In this document: positions 49,186-58,103 of the stretch, piece by piece | How the letters are laid out: every line of letters starts with the position of its first letter | How positions within the stretch are numbered: the first letter of the stretch is position 1 | Source: an uncultured Fibrobacter sp. | GTDB taxonomy: Bacteria > Fibrobacterota > Fibrobacteria > Fibrobacterales > Fibrobacteraceae | Assembly (NCBI RefSeq): GCF_900316465.1 | Contig: NZ_ONDD01000007.1 | Span: forward strand, 1 to 64,000 | Direction: 5' to 3' | DNA: 64,000 nt | The notes under the pieces: model-generated | Seen by the model: the letters and a program-made list of their open reading frames with translations, nothing else | What the model was told of the DNA's origin: nothing | Databases searched by the model: none | Translations under genes and position numbers: made by a program

Positions 49186-50952
49186 ATGTCTCAAAATCTC
49201 AAATTCGGTACCGCTGAAGATCTCGCTGAAATCCTCGCCGCTCAGGGCGAATGCAGCCCCGACTTCCGTAAGCAGAACGCTGACGTTTACGCCGGCATGG
49301 ATTGCCTTGAACAGGGCAAGCTCGTCACTGGTAAGATTAGCCAGGTGAACGACCAGGAAGTCTTGATCGACGTGAACTACAAGTCCGAAGGTGTCATTGA
49401 CCGTGCTGAATTCAAGGACACGGACTCCCTCGAAATCGGTTCCGAAATCGAAGTGTTTGTCGAAAAGCTCGAAGATGAAGACGGCCGTCTCATCCTTTCG
49501 AAGCAGAAGGCCGACTTCGTTCGCGTGTGGGATCGCATCCACGCTGCATTCGAAAACAACGAAGTCGTGCGTGGTACGCTCACGAAGCGTATCAAGGGCG
49601 GTGTGGTTGTCGACCTGTTCGGCATCGACGCCTTCCTCCCGGGTTCCCAGATCGACCTCCGTCAGATCCCGGACATCAACGCCCTCATTGGTCAGGAATA
49701 CGACCTCAAGGTTATCAAGGTCAACAAGGCTCGCCGCAACATCGTCGTGTCTCGCCGTGTTGTTCTCGAAGAAGAACGCAACAAGCAGCGTGGCGACGTT
49801 CTCGAAACTCTCGAGAAGGGTCAGGTCCGCAAGGGTATCGTCAAGAACATCACCGACTTCGGTGCATTCATTGACCTCGGCGGCGTAGACGGCCTCCTCC
49901 ACATCACCGACATGAGCTACAAGCGCATCAACCACCCGACCGAATTGCTCCAGCTCGGCCAGGAAGTCGAAGTTATGGTTCTCGACTTCAACGACAAGAA
50001 GGAACGTATCTCTCTCGGCATGAAGCAGCTTAAGCCGCATCCGTGGAAGGACATCGCCGAACGTTATCCGGAAGGCGCTATCGTTAAGGGTAAGGTTGTT
50101 TCCATTACCGATTACGGTGCATTCGTTGAACTGGATAGCGGCGTTGAAGGCCTCATCCACGTTTCCGAAATGTCCTGGACTCAGCATGTCAAGCACCCGT
50201 CCAAGATCCTCACTGTTGGTCAGGAAGTCGAAGCTGTCGTGCTCAAGGTTGAAGAAGATGCAGAACGTATCTCTCTCGGCATGAAGCAGCTCGAATCCGA
50301 TCCGTGGGATTCTATCGAAACCGAACTTCCGCCGGGTGCCCGCGTGGTTGGTGAAATCCGCAACATCGCTTCCTTCGGCGCCTTCGTCGAAATCAAGGAA
50401 GGTGTTGATGGCCTCATCCACGTTTCCGACATGTCCTGGACCAAAAAGATCACTCACCCGAACGAAATGGTCAAGAAGGGTGACAAGGTCGAATGCGTCG
50501 TGCTCGCCGTCGATAAGGAAAAGCGCCGCATTTCTCTGTCCATGAAGCACCTCACCGAAGATCCGTGGGACACCATCGACAACACCTATCCGGTGAACTC
50601 CGAAGTGAAGGGCAAGATCGTTCGCATGCTCGACCGCGGTGTCGTGGTTGAACTCGCTGACGGTATCGAAGGCTTCATCCCGGTTTCCAAGCTCACCGCT
50701 GAATACATCAAGGTTCCGGCCGATGCATTCAAGGTTGGCGACGAAGTTCCGGCTGTCGTGACCGAAATCGATCAGAACAACCGTAAGATCTTCCTCTCTG
50801 TGGTTGACTACTTCAAGAACCGTGAATCCGCTGAGCTCAAGGCTTGGATGGACTCTCACAAGCCGGGCGAATCTGGCACCACCATTGGTGAAGCCGCCGC
50901 TCCGAAGAAGAAGGCTTCCAAGAAGAAGGCTGACGCTGAAGCCGAAGCTTAA
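49186..50952 (+). CDS. rpsA: Ribosomal protein bS1
   Basis: bS1 binds mRNA on the small subunit and helps start translation of structured or SD-poor messages. The 588-residue protein has six S1 repeats beginning near residues 40, 125, 210, 295, 382 and 470 (for example GIVKNITDFGAFIDLGGVDGLLHITDMS). A short Lys/Ala/Glu tail follows. No Shine-Dalgarno sequence precedes the ATG. A strong reliance on S1 would fit the many SD-less genes in this window. Confidence 0.97.
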   Translation: MSQNLKFGTAEDLAEILAAQGECSPDFRKQNADVYAGMDCLEQGKLVTGKISQVNDQEVLIDVNYKSEGVIDRAEFKDTDSLEIGSEIEVFVEKLEDEDGRLILSKQKADFVRVWDRIHAAFENNEVVRGTLTKRIKGGVVVDLFGIDAFLPGSQIDLRQIPDINALIGQEYDLKVIKVNKARRNIVVSRRVVLEEERNKQRGDVLETLEKGQVRKGIVKNITDFGAFIDLGGVDGLLHITDMSYKRINHPTELLQLGQEVEVMVLDFNDKKERISLGMKQLKPHPWKDIAERYPEGAIVKGKVVSITDYGAFVELDSGVEGLIHVSEMSWTQHVKHPSKILTVGQEVEAVVLKVEEDAERISLGMKQLESDPWDSIETELPPGARVVGEIRNIASFGAFVEIKEGVDGLIHVSDMSWTKKITHPNEMVKKGDKVECVVLAVDKEKRRISLSMKHLTEDPWDTIDNTYPVNSEVKGKIVRMLDRGVVVELADGIEGFIPVSKLTAEYIKVPADAFKVGDEVPAVVTEIDQNNRKIFLSVVDYFKNRESAELKAWMDSHKPGESGTTIGEAAAPKKKASKKKADAEAEA

Positions 50953-50976
50953 TTCGCTTCTTTAAAAGCTTAAAGG

Positions 50977-51007
50977 AATCCCGTGGGCAACCGCGGGATT
51001 TCTTTTT
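50977..51007 (+). terminator. Intrinsic terminator after rpsA
   Basis: A ten-pair stem (50977-50986 with 50991-51000, one G-T pair) with loop GCAA is followed by TCTTTTTG. It runs straight into the promoter of the next gene. Confidence 0.85.
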
Positions 51008-51008
51008 G

Positions 51009-51016
51009 TATCTTTG
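51009..51016 (+). promoter_or_regulatory. TATCTTTG promoter element for the acyltransferase gene
   Basis: An exact TAnnTTTG match ends five bases before the ATG at 51022, with no room for a ribosome binding site. Confidence 0.5.
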
Positions 51017-51021
51017 GCACC

Positions 51022-52041
51022 ATGGGAAGAATCGCATGGATAGACAACTGCAAGGCTCTAGCGATAAGCATTGTCGTTTTGGGCCACCTTGAATCAATCT
51101 ACCTTGTGAACGAGGTTCTCTTTTCGTTTGCGATGCCCGCCTTCTTTTTTCTTTCTGGCTATACATTCAAGCGGTCCGCAAGCGCCCCGTTTATCGAATT
51201 TATCCGGAAAAAATTCCGCAGCCTTATCATCCCCTATTTTGGTTTTTCGGCAATCCTGTTCGCCTTTTGGTTTTTGGTCCGCCGGAATTTCGGCTTGACC
51301 GGACAACAGCCCGGAATTACGGTGCCTGACGTGCTATTGCAAATTGTCCGCGGAGTGAACAGCGAATCTTTCGTGACTCCGCTATGGTTCCTAACATGCC
51401 TTTTCGTGACCGAGTTGTTCTTTTGGGGACTACAGAAGTTCATAAAGAAACAGCCCGCTATTTGGGCTATAATTCTAGTCCTTTTCGGTTTCGGAATTTA
51501 TTACTGGTTCTACATGGACATCCAGCATTTTTCGCATGCCTTTTGGAACGTCGATCAAGCCTGTTTTTACCTTTACTTTTTGAGCATCGGTTTTGCATTT
51601 TCGAGCCGCAATTTAGCCGAGCGTTTATTTTGCAACCTAAAGCGAAACCTTGCAACCGCGCTCGTTTTGCCGGCGGTGTTCACAGTTGCTTTTATCGCCC
51701 GTGAAAGCACCACAACCACTTGGCAAATCCTGCTGCTTCAGGCAGTCATGTGTAACGCTAGTTTGTTTGCATTCATCGCCATCGGGAACGCGATTCCGCA
51801 AAACAAAATCTTGAATTTTATCGGGCAGAACACCCTTACGATTCTTGCACTGCACATTATAGTGCAAAGTCTCTTGCGCGGCACCTTGCTTAAAGCGGTT
51901 CACCTGGATCCGGAGCTATTGCAGAATTCACTAGGACTAAGCCTCCTGCTGACTCTCGTGACACTTGCCGCACTCGTTCCCGCGATTCTATTGATAAACC
52001 GATTTATCCCGTGGTTAGCCGGGAAACGCAAAGTCAGATAA
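51022..52041 (+). CDS. Acyltransferase 3 family membrane protein
   Basis: The 339-residue protein has about ten membrane helices and the family start RIAWIDNCKALAISIVVLGH, with the catalytic His after a helix, then AMPAFFFLSGYTFKR. Members transfer acetyl or other acyl groups to sugars of the cell surface (for example OafA, NodX, WecH). The start ATG at 51022 is chosen because the promoter lies just upstream. The gene lies alone between rpsA and coaBC; the substrate is unknown. Confidence 0.85.
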   Translation: MGRIAWIDNCKALAISIVVLGHLESIYLVNEVLFSFAMPAFFFLSGYTFKRSASAPFIEFIRKKFRSLIIPYFGFSAILFAFWFLVRRNFGLTGQQPGITVPDVLLQIVRGVNSESFVTPLWFLTCLFVTELFFWGLQKFIKKQPAIWAIILVLFGFGIYYWFYMDIQHFSHAFWNVDQACFYLYFLSIGFAFSSRNLAERLFCNLKRNLATALVLPAVFTVAFIARESTTTTWQILLLQAVMCNASLFAFIAIGNAIPQNKILNFIGQNTLTILALHIIVQSLLRGTLLKAVHLDPELLQNSLGLSLLLTLVTLAALVPAILLINRFIPWLAGKRKVR

Positions 52042-52066
52042 GTCCGCAATTTCTAATTTTCATTCC

Positions 52067-53383
52067 ATGAACCTCGCTGGAAAGAAAATTTTGCTCGGAG
52101 TCTCGGGCGGCATTGCCGTTTACAAGAGCTGCGAGCTGTTGCGCCTGCTGCAGAAGAAGGGCGCCGAAGTACGCGTGTGCATGACCGACGCAGCCACTGA
52201 ATTCGTGGCGTCGCTGACTTTTGCAAGCCTTAGCAAGTGTCCTGTGTACCTGAAGAACGGAGCCGTCGAGGCGCGCCCCTTCCAGCATATTGATTTTCCG
52301 CGCTGGGCAGACCTCTATTTGGTGGTGCCCGCGACCGCGAATGTCATCGGTAAATTCGCCTGCGGCATCGCCGACGATCCGGTGAGCCTTTGCTTTATAA
52401 GCTGCACGTGCCCGCGCGTGATTGCGCCCGCCATGAATGTGGCGATGTATAATTCGCCCGCCGTAAAGCGCAACCTCGAGATTTTGCGCGGCTTTGAAGA
52501 CACAACCGTACTTGAATCCCCTGCAGGGGAACTCGCCTGTGGTGAAGTCGGACAAGGTCGCCTGATGGAACCAGCCGAAATCGTGAAGTGGTTGGAAGGG
52601 GCAAGCCTGCCCCTCGCTGCAGCCGCATGCGCGTCTTCCGCTACCCCATCGCCTAAGGGCACGGCCCCTAAAACCCCCGCGCCGGCAATTCCTGTCGCTG
52701 TCGATATTCCGCCGACACAAGACGCGAGCCTTCCTGGCTATGGCAAGAAAGTCCTGTTGACCGCAGGCCGTACCGAAGAAGCCATCGACCCGGTGCGTTA
52801 TATCAGCAATCGCAGCAGCGGTAAGACTGCCGTTGCACTCGCCTCGGTATTCTTCGCCAACGGATTTGAGGTCGAAGTGGTCGCAGGCCCGATGGAAGCG
52901 AAGTTCCCTGGCGGAGTGAAAGTGACTCGAGTAACAAGCGCCCGCGACATGCACGACGCCGTCCTTGAACGAATGAAGAGTGCAAGCGCGCTCGTTCACT
53001 GCGCCGCCGTTGCCGACTACCGCCCGAAAGTGGCCGCCACCGAAAAGATTAAGGATAGCCGGAGCCAGCTGATTCTGGAACTGGAACCGAACCCGAATAT
53101 TTTGCGAGACAGCGTCGCCCAAAAACGCGACAATCAAGTGATTGTCGGATTCGCACTTGAAACCGATCACTTTGAAGAACACGCCGCCGAAAAGCTTGCA
53201 AAGAGCGGCGCCGACGCACTGCTTTTGAACGCGCCCGTGGCCGCCGACTCCGGCTTTGGCCGCGACTGCGTGCGGTTCGCCCTGGTGGAAAAGGGCAAGC
53301 CCGTTCCACCACTCGCCATGGGCGAGAAGGTCGATTTGGCCGAGACGATTTTGAACTTTTGCCTGGAGCGCCTGAATGGCTGA
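52067..53383 (+). CDS. coaBC: Bifunctional phosphopantothenoylcysteine synthetase/decarboxylase
   Basis: CoaBC makes 4'-phosphopantetheine from phosphopantothenate and cysteine in coenzyme A synthesis. The N-terminal flavoprotein CoaC half has KILLGVSGGIAVYKSCELLR, the active-site His in FQHIDFPRWADL and the APAMNVAMYNSP motif. The C-terminal CoaB half begins at about 225 (KKVLLTAGRTEEAIDPVRYISNRSSGKTAVALA) and has AAVADYRPK. A Pro/Ala/Thr linker of about 40 residues between the halves is longer than usual. TAATTTTC ends five bases before the ATG; no ribosome binding site is seen. Confidence 0.95.
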   Translation: MNLAGKKILLGVSGGIAVYKSCELLRLLQKKGAEVRVCMTDAATEFVASLTFASLSKCPVYLKNGAVEARPFQHIDFPRWADLYLVVPATANVIGKFACGIADDPVSLCFISCTCPRVIAPAMNVAMYNSPAVKRNLEILRGFEDTTVLESPAGELACGEVGQGRLMEPAEIVKWLEGASLPLAAAACASSATPSPKGTAPKTPAPAIPVAVDIPPTQDASLPGYGKKVLLTAGRTEEAIDPVRYISNRSSGKTAVALASVFFANGFEVEVVAGPMEAKFPGGVKVTRVTSARDMHDAVLERMKSASALVHCAAVADYRPKVAATEKIKDSRSQLILELEPNPNILRDSVAQKRDNQVIVGFALETDHFEEHAAEKLAKSGADALLLNAPVAADSGFGRDCVRFALVEKGKPVPPLAMGEKVDLAETILNFCLERLNG

Positions 53384-54341
53384 CGAATTTGACTTTAGCG
53401 AACTGCGCAACTACCTTTCAGGACAAATCGACCTGGGCGAAGCGGAACTCTTGCTAGACGAGCCGTGGACGCTCACCCGCAAGCCCGCAGTTCCTGGAGC
53501 GCCTGCAGCACGCCCGGCAGCCCCGCGTCCTGTCGCACCGAGCATTGTTCCGCCGACTCCGGCCGCAGCCCCCGCAGCACGCCCGGTACCGCGCAACTTG
53601 CCGCCTCAATTCCCGAACAGTTCCACAGCCGCACCAACCGAAGCTTCGCAGGCCCCGATTCCAGACACCACCGGATTTGCGCCTTCGCTCTTCGGCGCCG
53701 TCGATTCCAAGGCTACCGCCATTCCGGCTGTCAACATGCCGACTGAGCGCGTCGTAAAGCGCACGGCATCTGCCTTCGAATCTGTCAGTTCTCTTGATGC
53801 ATTCTACGAATCCATCAAGGGCGAAGCCATGTACGCCAAGGAAGCAGCACTCGCCCGCTATGTTGGTCCCGCCAAGCCGAAACTGCTTTTTCTGCTCCCC
53901 GCCATTAAAATGGCCGAAGCAGCAAATATCTCGGCAACAAGCACCAGCGCCTTCTTCGGGACTCCCGTCGGCGAAATGCTTTCACGCCTGTTCGCAAGTT
54001 TGAGCATCGAACAAAAAGATATCGGCATCACGTACTTCTTCAAGTCGACCGAGCGCCCGCTCGCGCCGCTTCTCGAAGCCGCGCTCCGTAAAATGCTCAC
54101 CAAAGAACTCAGTTTCATTCAGCCCGAAATCATGGTGACCTTCGGACAACCGCTGTTCTATCAAGTATTTGGCAAAGGCAAAAATTTCGACGACAACGCC
54201 GGCACCGCCATGGACTTTGCCGGCACCAAGAGTGTCGCGCTCGTAGACCCCTACCTCATGGTAAACGACAAGCAGATGAAATGGCTCACGTGGAAGGTTC
54301 ACATCCCGCGCAGCGGCATGTTCACCATCGCGGCGAAGTAG
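53376..54341 (+). CDS. Uracil-DNA glycosylase-fold protein lacking catalytic and cluster residues
   Basis: The 321-residue protein has a helical start (EFDFSELRNYLSGQIDLGEAELLL), a Pro/Ala-rich linker (35-110) and a C-terminal domain (about 165-321) with the order of family 4 UDG elements. AFFGTPVGEMLSRLF stands for PFVGxxGxLL, IGITYFFKSTER for ITNxxKCRPP, and PEIMVTFGQPLFYQV for PxxIxxLGxxA. The catalytic GEAPG motif, the Fe-S cysteines and the HPS motif are not conserved (LPAIKM, S, DPY). It overlaps coaBC by eight bases. It is probably not a glycosylase; the role is unknown. Confidence 0.6.
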   Translation: MADEFDFSELRNYLSGQIDLGEAELLLDEPWTLTRKPAVPGAPAARPAAPRPVAPSIVPPTPAAAPAARPVPRNLPPQFPNSSTAAPTEASQAPIPDTTGFAPSLFGAVDSKATAIPAVNMPTERVVKRTASAFESVSSLDAFYESIKGEAMYAKEAALARYVGPAKPKLLFLLPAIKMAEAANISATSTSAFFGTPVGEMLSRLFASLSIEQKDIGITYFFKSTERPLAPLLEAALRKMLTKELSFIQPEIMVTFGQPLFYQVFGKGKNFDDNAGTAMDFAGTKSVALVDPYLMVNDKQMKWLTWKVHIPRSGMFTIAAK

Positions 54342-55298
54342 CTACACTTCAATGAGCGTTGCCACGAGGCAGCTGTCTTTAGTGTGGCCGGAGCCGACAA
54401 AATCGATGTCCTGCGACTTGCTCCAAAGAGTTTTCGCTTTCGGATGGACGGACGCAACCGACGCGAGCGCATTCCGCGAGAAGGCGGACAAATTAAATTC
54501 GCTGTAATTGGAACTCACCATAAAGAGGCCGCCCTTGTTCAGGAGCGTGGCGCAGTCGGCTACGAGCGGCATCAAGTGTTCGCGCACGTTGAAGTTCTTG
54601 CCCTTGAAGCGGGCAAAGCTGGGCGGGTCAAGCACGATGGCATCGAACTTGAGGCCTTTCTTTTGCGCCCAGTGAACGTATTCAACGGCATTGCCTCTGA
54701 AGAATTCGCCCTGCTTGGGTTCGAGCCCATTAAGGGCGTAGTTTTCGCGGCCTTTGTCCAGAATCTTCGCGCTGATGTCGGCGTTCGTTGAAATATCGGC
54801 GCCACCTAGGCGGCCATGCACCGAGAAAGCGCATGTATAACTGAACAGGTTCAGCATACGGCGCCCTGCAGCCCGAGACCCCATCTCCAAACGGATTGCA
54901 CGCATGTCCAGGAACAGCCCCGGATTCACCGTATCAAGCAAATCAATGTGGAACTTCGCAGAACCTTCGCGGACAACGCCCGTAGAATCTTCGGGACGGC
55001 CCACCAACACTTCCATCGGCGGGTTTTCCAGCGACTTGCCGGAACGGGAAAGGCGTTCCTTTACCACAAGGCAAACGGGAGAAAACTTCTGCGCAATCGC
55101 ATCGGCAATGGCAGGCTTTTCACGGAGCAATTCATCGCCGAAAAACTGAATCTGATAACGGTCTCCGAACTTGTCGAGCGTCATGCCGGGGAATCCATCC
55201 GGCGCCCCATTCACAATGCGAAAAGCCTCAGTAACCCCCAGCAAAGGAGCACGTCTTTTATAAGCAGCATCTAGTTTTTCGGCAAAATTCATAAGCAT
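54342..55298 (-). CDS. RlmI-like SAM-dependent methyltransferase
   Basis: The 318-residue protein resembles the RlmI/RlmK class that methylates cytosine or guanine in 23S rRNA. It has the start RAPLLGVTEAFRIVNGAPDGFPGMTLDKFGDRY (short, without a clear PUA domain). SAM binding is in RMLNLFSYTCAFSVHGRLGGA, and the catalytic-loop motif IVLDPPSFARFKGK follows. The convergent upstream gene ends at the very next base. A near-consensus element, TAATTTTA, lies four bases before the ATG. The target nucleotide is not predictable. Confidence 0.8.
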   Translation of the reverse strand: MLMNFAEKLDAAYKRRAPLLGVTEAFRIVNGAPDGFPGMTLDKFGDRYQIQFFGDELLREKPAIADAIAQKFSPVCLVVKERLSRSGKSLENPPMEVLVGRPEDSTGVVREGSAKFHIDLLDTVNPGLFLDMRAIRLEMGSRAAGRRMLNLFSYTCAFSVHGRLGGADISTNADISAKILDKGRENYALNGLEPKQGEFFRGNAVEYVHWAQKKGLKFDAIVLDPPSFARFKGKNFNVREHLMPLVADCATLLNKGGLFMVSSNYSEFNLSAFSRNALASVASVHPKAKTLWSKSQDIDFVGSGHTKDSCLVATLIEV

Positions 55299-55311
55299 GG
55301 ACTAAAATTAC

Positions 55312-55358
55312 AAATGTGAGATGTGGGATTATCCATCTCACATTTCTCATTACACATT
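55312..55358. repeat. Heptad-repeat hairpin
   Basis: AAATGTGAGAT (55312-55322) pairs perfectly with ATCTCACATTT (55335-55345). The right arm continues as heptads (CATTTCT, CATTACA, CATTATT). It belongs to the same family as 62748-62807. Confidence 0.55.
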
Positions 55359-55382
55359 ATTTATTAAGGATGACACATCGTG

Positions 55383-55826
55383 TCACTTATCCATGCTCTT
55401 GATTTGGTCCACGAATTCGCCGACTTCCTTGAATTCGCGGTAAATCGAGGCAAAGCGCACGTAGGCGACGGCATCGAGTTTCTTGAGTTCCTGCATCACC
55501 AGGTTGCCAATCTGTTCGTAGCTGACTTCGAAGTTTTCAGTCACGGTCAGGGCGTTTTCCACGTTAGTCGCGAGCTGTTCAATGTCGGCGACCGAGACGG
55601 GGCGCTTTTTGCAGGAGTTCATGATACCGCGCAAGAGCTTTTCGCGCTGGAACGGTTCATGTTCGCCGCTGCGCTTGATCACGGTCAGCGGCTGAACTTC
55701 GATGTATTCACGAGTGGTAAAGCGTTTGCCGCATTCGCAACATTCGCGACGACGACGAATGGACGACCCGCTCACGCGGCTGTCCACCACCTTGTCGTTA
55801 TCTTTCTTGCAGAATGGGCAAATCAT
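55383..55826 (-). CDS. nrdR: Transcriptional repressor NrdR
   Basis: NrdR represses ribonucleotide reductase genes, sensing (d)ATP. The 147-residue protein has the zinc ribbon (MICPFCKKDN ... RECCECGKRFTTREY) with cysteines at 3, 6, 31 and 34, and then an ATP-cone (VIKRSGEHEPFQREKLLRGIMNSCKKRPVS). The end has YVRFASIYREFKEVGEF, typical of the family. It starts eight bases after the transketolase stop, so both are in one transcript. No nrd genes or NrdR boxes are in the window. Confidence 0.97.
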   Translation of the reverse strand: MICPFCKKDNDKVVDSRVSGSSIRRRRECCECGKRFTTREYIEVQPLTVIKRSGEHEPFQREKLLRGIMNSCKKRPVSVADIEQLATNVENALTVTENFEVSYEQIGNLVMQELKKLDAVAYVRFASIYREFKEVGEFVDQIKSMDK

Positions 55827-55834
55827 CTTAAACC

Positions 55835-57907
55835 TTAGTTGAACTTCTTGAATTCAGCGACGTTGGCCTTGAATTCAGCGAGGTATTCCTTCGCGGCAGC
55901 CACAACAGCTTCCGGAGTGTAACCGAATTCCTTTTCGAGCACGGCTGCCGGAGCAGAGGCGCCAAAGCGTTCGAGACCGGAGACCTTGCCAAAGCCACCC
56001 ACGACCTGGGCGAACAGGAGCGGAAGGCCGCTGGACTTTGCAAACACCGGAGTCCAAGGAACTATCACGGATTCGCGATAAGCCTTGTCCTGAGCCATGA
56101 AGAGGGCCGGGCTAATCATGGAGACCACGCGAACCTTGAGGCCTTCGCCACGGAGGATTTCAGCGGCGTCGTGAGTCAGGAGCACATCGGAACCGTTAGA
56201 CACGAAGGTCAGGTCCGGGCGTGCGGAACCGCAGTTGTCGCTCACGATGTAGGCACCCTTGCGGCATGCCTTGGAAGCTTCGTAGCGCTTGTCACCAGGA
56301 AGCGTCTTCACGTTCTGGCGGGTAAGGATAATCGCGGTCGGGCGGTCGTTGTTTTCAAAAGCCATTTCCCAAGCGGTCACGGTTTCGAAGGCATCGGCCG
56401 GGCGAAGCACCAGCATTTCGGACTTGCCGTCTTCGCGCTTGAGACCTTCGAGCAAACGGATCTGGGTTTCGTGTTCAATCGGCTGGTGCGTCGGGCCGTC
56501 TTCGCCCACGCGGAAGCTGTCATGCGTGTACATGAACTTGACCGGGAGCTTCATGAGGGCTGCCATACGGATAGCCGGCTTCATGAAGTCGCTGAACACG
56601 AAGAATGTAGCACAAATCGGATAGAGGCCGCCGTGCAGTGCGATACCGCAGCAGATGGCGCCCATGGTAAGTTCGGCAACACCCACCTGAACGAAGGCGC
56701 CCTTGAAGTCGCCTGCGCGGAAGATGCCGGTCTTGTTAAGGAAGGCCTGGGTGTTGTCGGAGTTAGAAAGGTCAGCAGAGCTGCAGATGCAGTTCTTCAC
56801 GTTTTCGGCGAGGTAGCCGAGCACGGTACCGGAAGTGACGCGGGTAGCGACACCTTCCTTGAGTTCGAGGCCAGAAAGGTCGATCTTCGGAGCCTTGCCC
56901 GAGAGCCATTCCTTGAGGGTGGCAGCCTTTTCCGGGTTCTTGGCGTCCCAAGCAGCCTTGGCCTTCTTCCATTCGGCAACCTGCTTGCGGAGTTCTTCCT
57001 TACGGGCTTCGAAGCCAGCCTTCACGTCGTCAAAAATCTTGAATGCATCGGCCGGATCGCCGCCGAGGTTCTTCACGGTTGCATCAGTAGAAGCGCCTGC
57101 TGCGTTCAGCGGCTGACCGTGGGTAGAAACGGCTCCTTCGAAGGATTTGCCGTCTTCGGCAATGGCGCCCTTGGCCATAGTGGTGTGACCGATGATGATG
57201 GTCGGCTTTTCGGTTTCGGCCCAAGCGGCCTTGAATGCCTTGCGGAGTTCTGCAATGTTGTGACCGTCGGCCACGTCAATCACGCGGAAGCCCCATGCTT
57301 CGTACTGCTTCTTGAAGTCGTGGCTCATCACGTCTTCAACCTTGCAGGACAGCTGCACCTGGTTAGCGTCGTAGAAGAAAATGAGGTTAGAAAGCTTGAG
57401 GTGACCGGCAATACGGCCCACGCCGTAAGCGATTTCTTCTTCGAGGCCGCCGTCAGAGACGAGGCATACGACCTTGTGCTGCAGAATGTCGCCAAAACGT
57501 TCGACCATGAATCGTTCGGCAATAGCGTTACCGAGGGCTACGGCATGACCGATACCGAGCGGGCCCGAGGAGTTTTCGATGCCGAGGGCGACTTCGACTT
57601 CGGGGTGACCCGGAGTGCGGGAGCCGAGCTGGCGGAAATTCTTGAGGTCTTCCATCGAGAGGTTGCCGAGCATGGCCAGTTCGCCGTACAGGAGCGCGGA
57701 CATGTGGCCCGGGTCCATAAAGAAGCGGTCGCGGGCTTCCCAGTAGGGGTTTTCGGGGTCAAAACGGAGAAATTCCGAATACAGGAGCGTAATGGCGTCT
57801 GCTGCGCCCATGGCTCCACCCGGGTGACCGGACTTTGCCTTCTGCACCATGGCAGCGGAAAGGATTCGAATGTTGTCAGCCGCTTTTGTAACCAACGCGT
57901 CTTGCAC
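55835..57907 (-). CDS. tkt: Transketolase
   Basis: Transketolase moves two-carbon units between sugar phosphates in the pentose phosphate pathway, using thiamine diphosphate. The 690-residue protein shows SGHPGGAMGAADAITLLYS, PGHMSALLYGELAMLG, the thiamine-binding CLVSDGGLEEEIAYG (GDG-type region) and ENDRPTAIILTRQNV near the C-terminus. The start is GTG with AGAGAGG upstream. It heads the tkt-nrdR operon. Confidence 0.96.
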   Translation of the reverse strand: MQDALVTKAADNIRILSAAMVQKAKSGHPGGAMGAADAITLLYSEFLRFDPENPYWEARDRFFMDPGHMSALLYGELAMLGNLSMEDLKNFRQLGSRTPGHPEVEVALGIENSSGPLGIGHAVALGNAIAERFMVERFGDILQHKVVCLVSDGGLEEEIAYGVGRIAGHLKLSNLIFFYDANQVQLSCKVEDVMSHDFKKQYEAWGFRVIDVADGHNIAELRKAFKAAWAETEKPTIIIGHTTMAKGAIAEDGKSFEGAVSTHGQPLNAAGASTDATVKNLGGDPADAFKIFDDVKAGFEARKEELRKQVAEWKKAKAAWDAKNPEKAATLKEWLSGKAPKIDLSGLELKEGVATRVTSGTVLGYLAENVKNCICSSADLSNSDNTQAFLNKTGIFRAGDFKGAFVQVGVAELTMGAICCGIALHGGLYPICATFFVFSDFMKPAIRMAALMKLPVKFMYTHDSFRVGEDGPTHQPIEHETQIRLLEGLKREDGKSEMLVLRPADAFETVTAWEMAFENNDRPTAIILTRQNVKTLPGDKRYEASKACRKGAYIVSDNCGSARPDLTFVSNGSDVLLTHDAAEILRGEGLKVRVVSMISPALFMAQDKAYRESVIVPWTPVFAKSSGLPLLFAQVVGGFGKVSGLERFGASAPAAVLEKEFGYTPEAVVAAAKEYLAEFKANVAEFKKFN

Positions 57908-57937
57908 TTTTTTAACCTCTCTTTAGAATTTGCGACC

Positions 57938-57969
57938 CAAATTTAACTTTTTTTGGCCAATCTCTCAAG
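57938..57969 (-). promoter_or_regulatory. tkt promoter CTTG-N20-TAAATTTG
   Basis: Read on the minus strand, TAAATTTG at 57945-57938 is an exact TAnnTTTG match, with CTTG at 57969-57966 20 bases upstream. The GTG start lies 30 bases downstream. Confidence 0.6.
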
Positions 57970-58068
57970 GTAAGCAGTCAGAAAACACCTTATAATCTCC
58001 TTATAATTAACGAAACTTAGTGAAAAATGTTTTACCAAATCCATAGGAATATACGGCCGTTTTATATC

Positions 58069-58076
58069 TATTTTTG
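58069..58076 (+). promoter_or_regulatory. TATTTTTG promoter element for the 58104 gene
   Basis: An exact TAnnTTTG match lies 27 bases before the ATG, with ACAAAGG as ribosome binding site between them. Confidence 0.5.
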
Positions 58077-58103
58077 GGGCAGGAAAAACAAAGGTCTCTT
58101 AAC

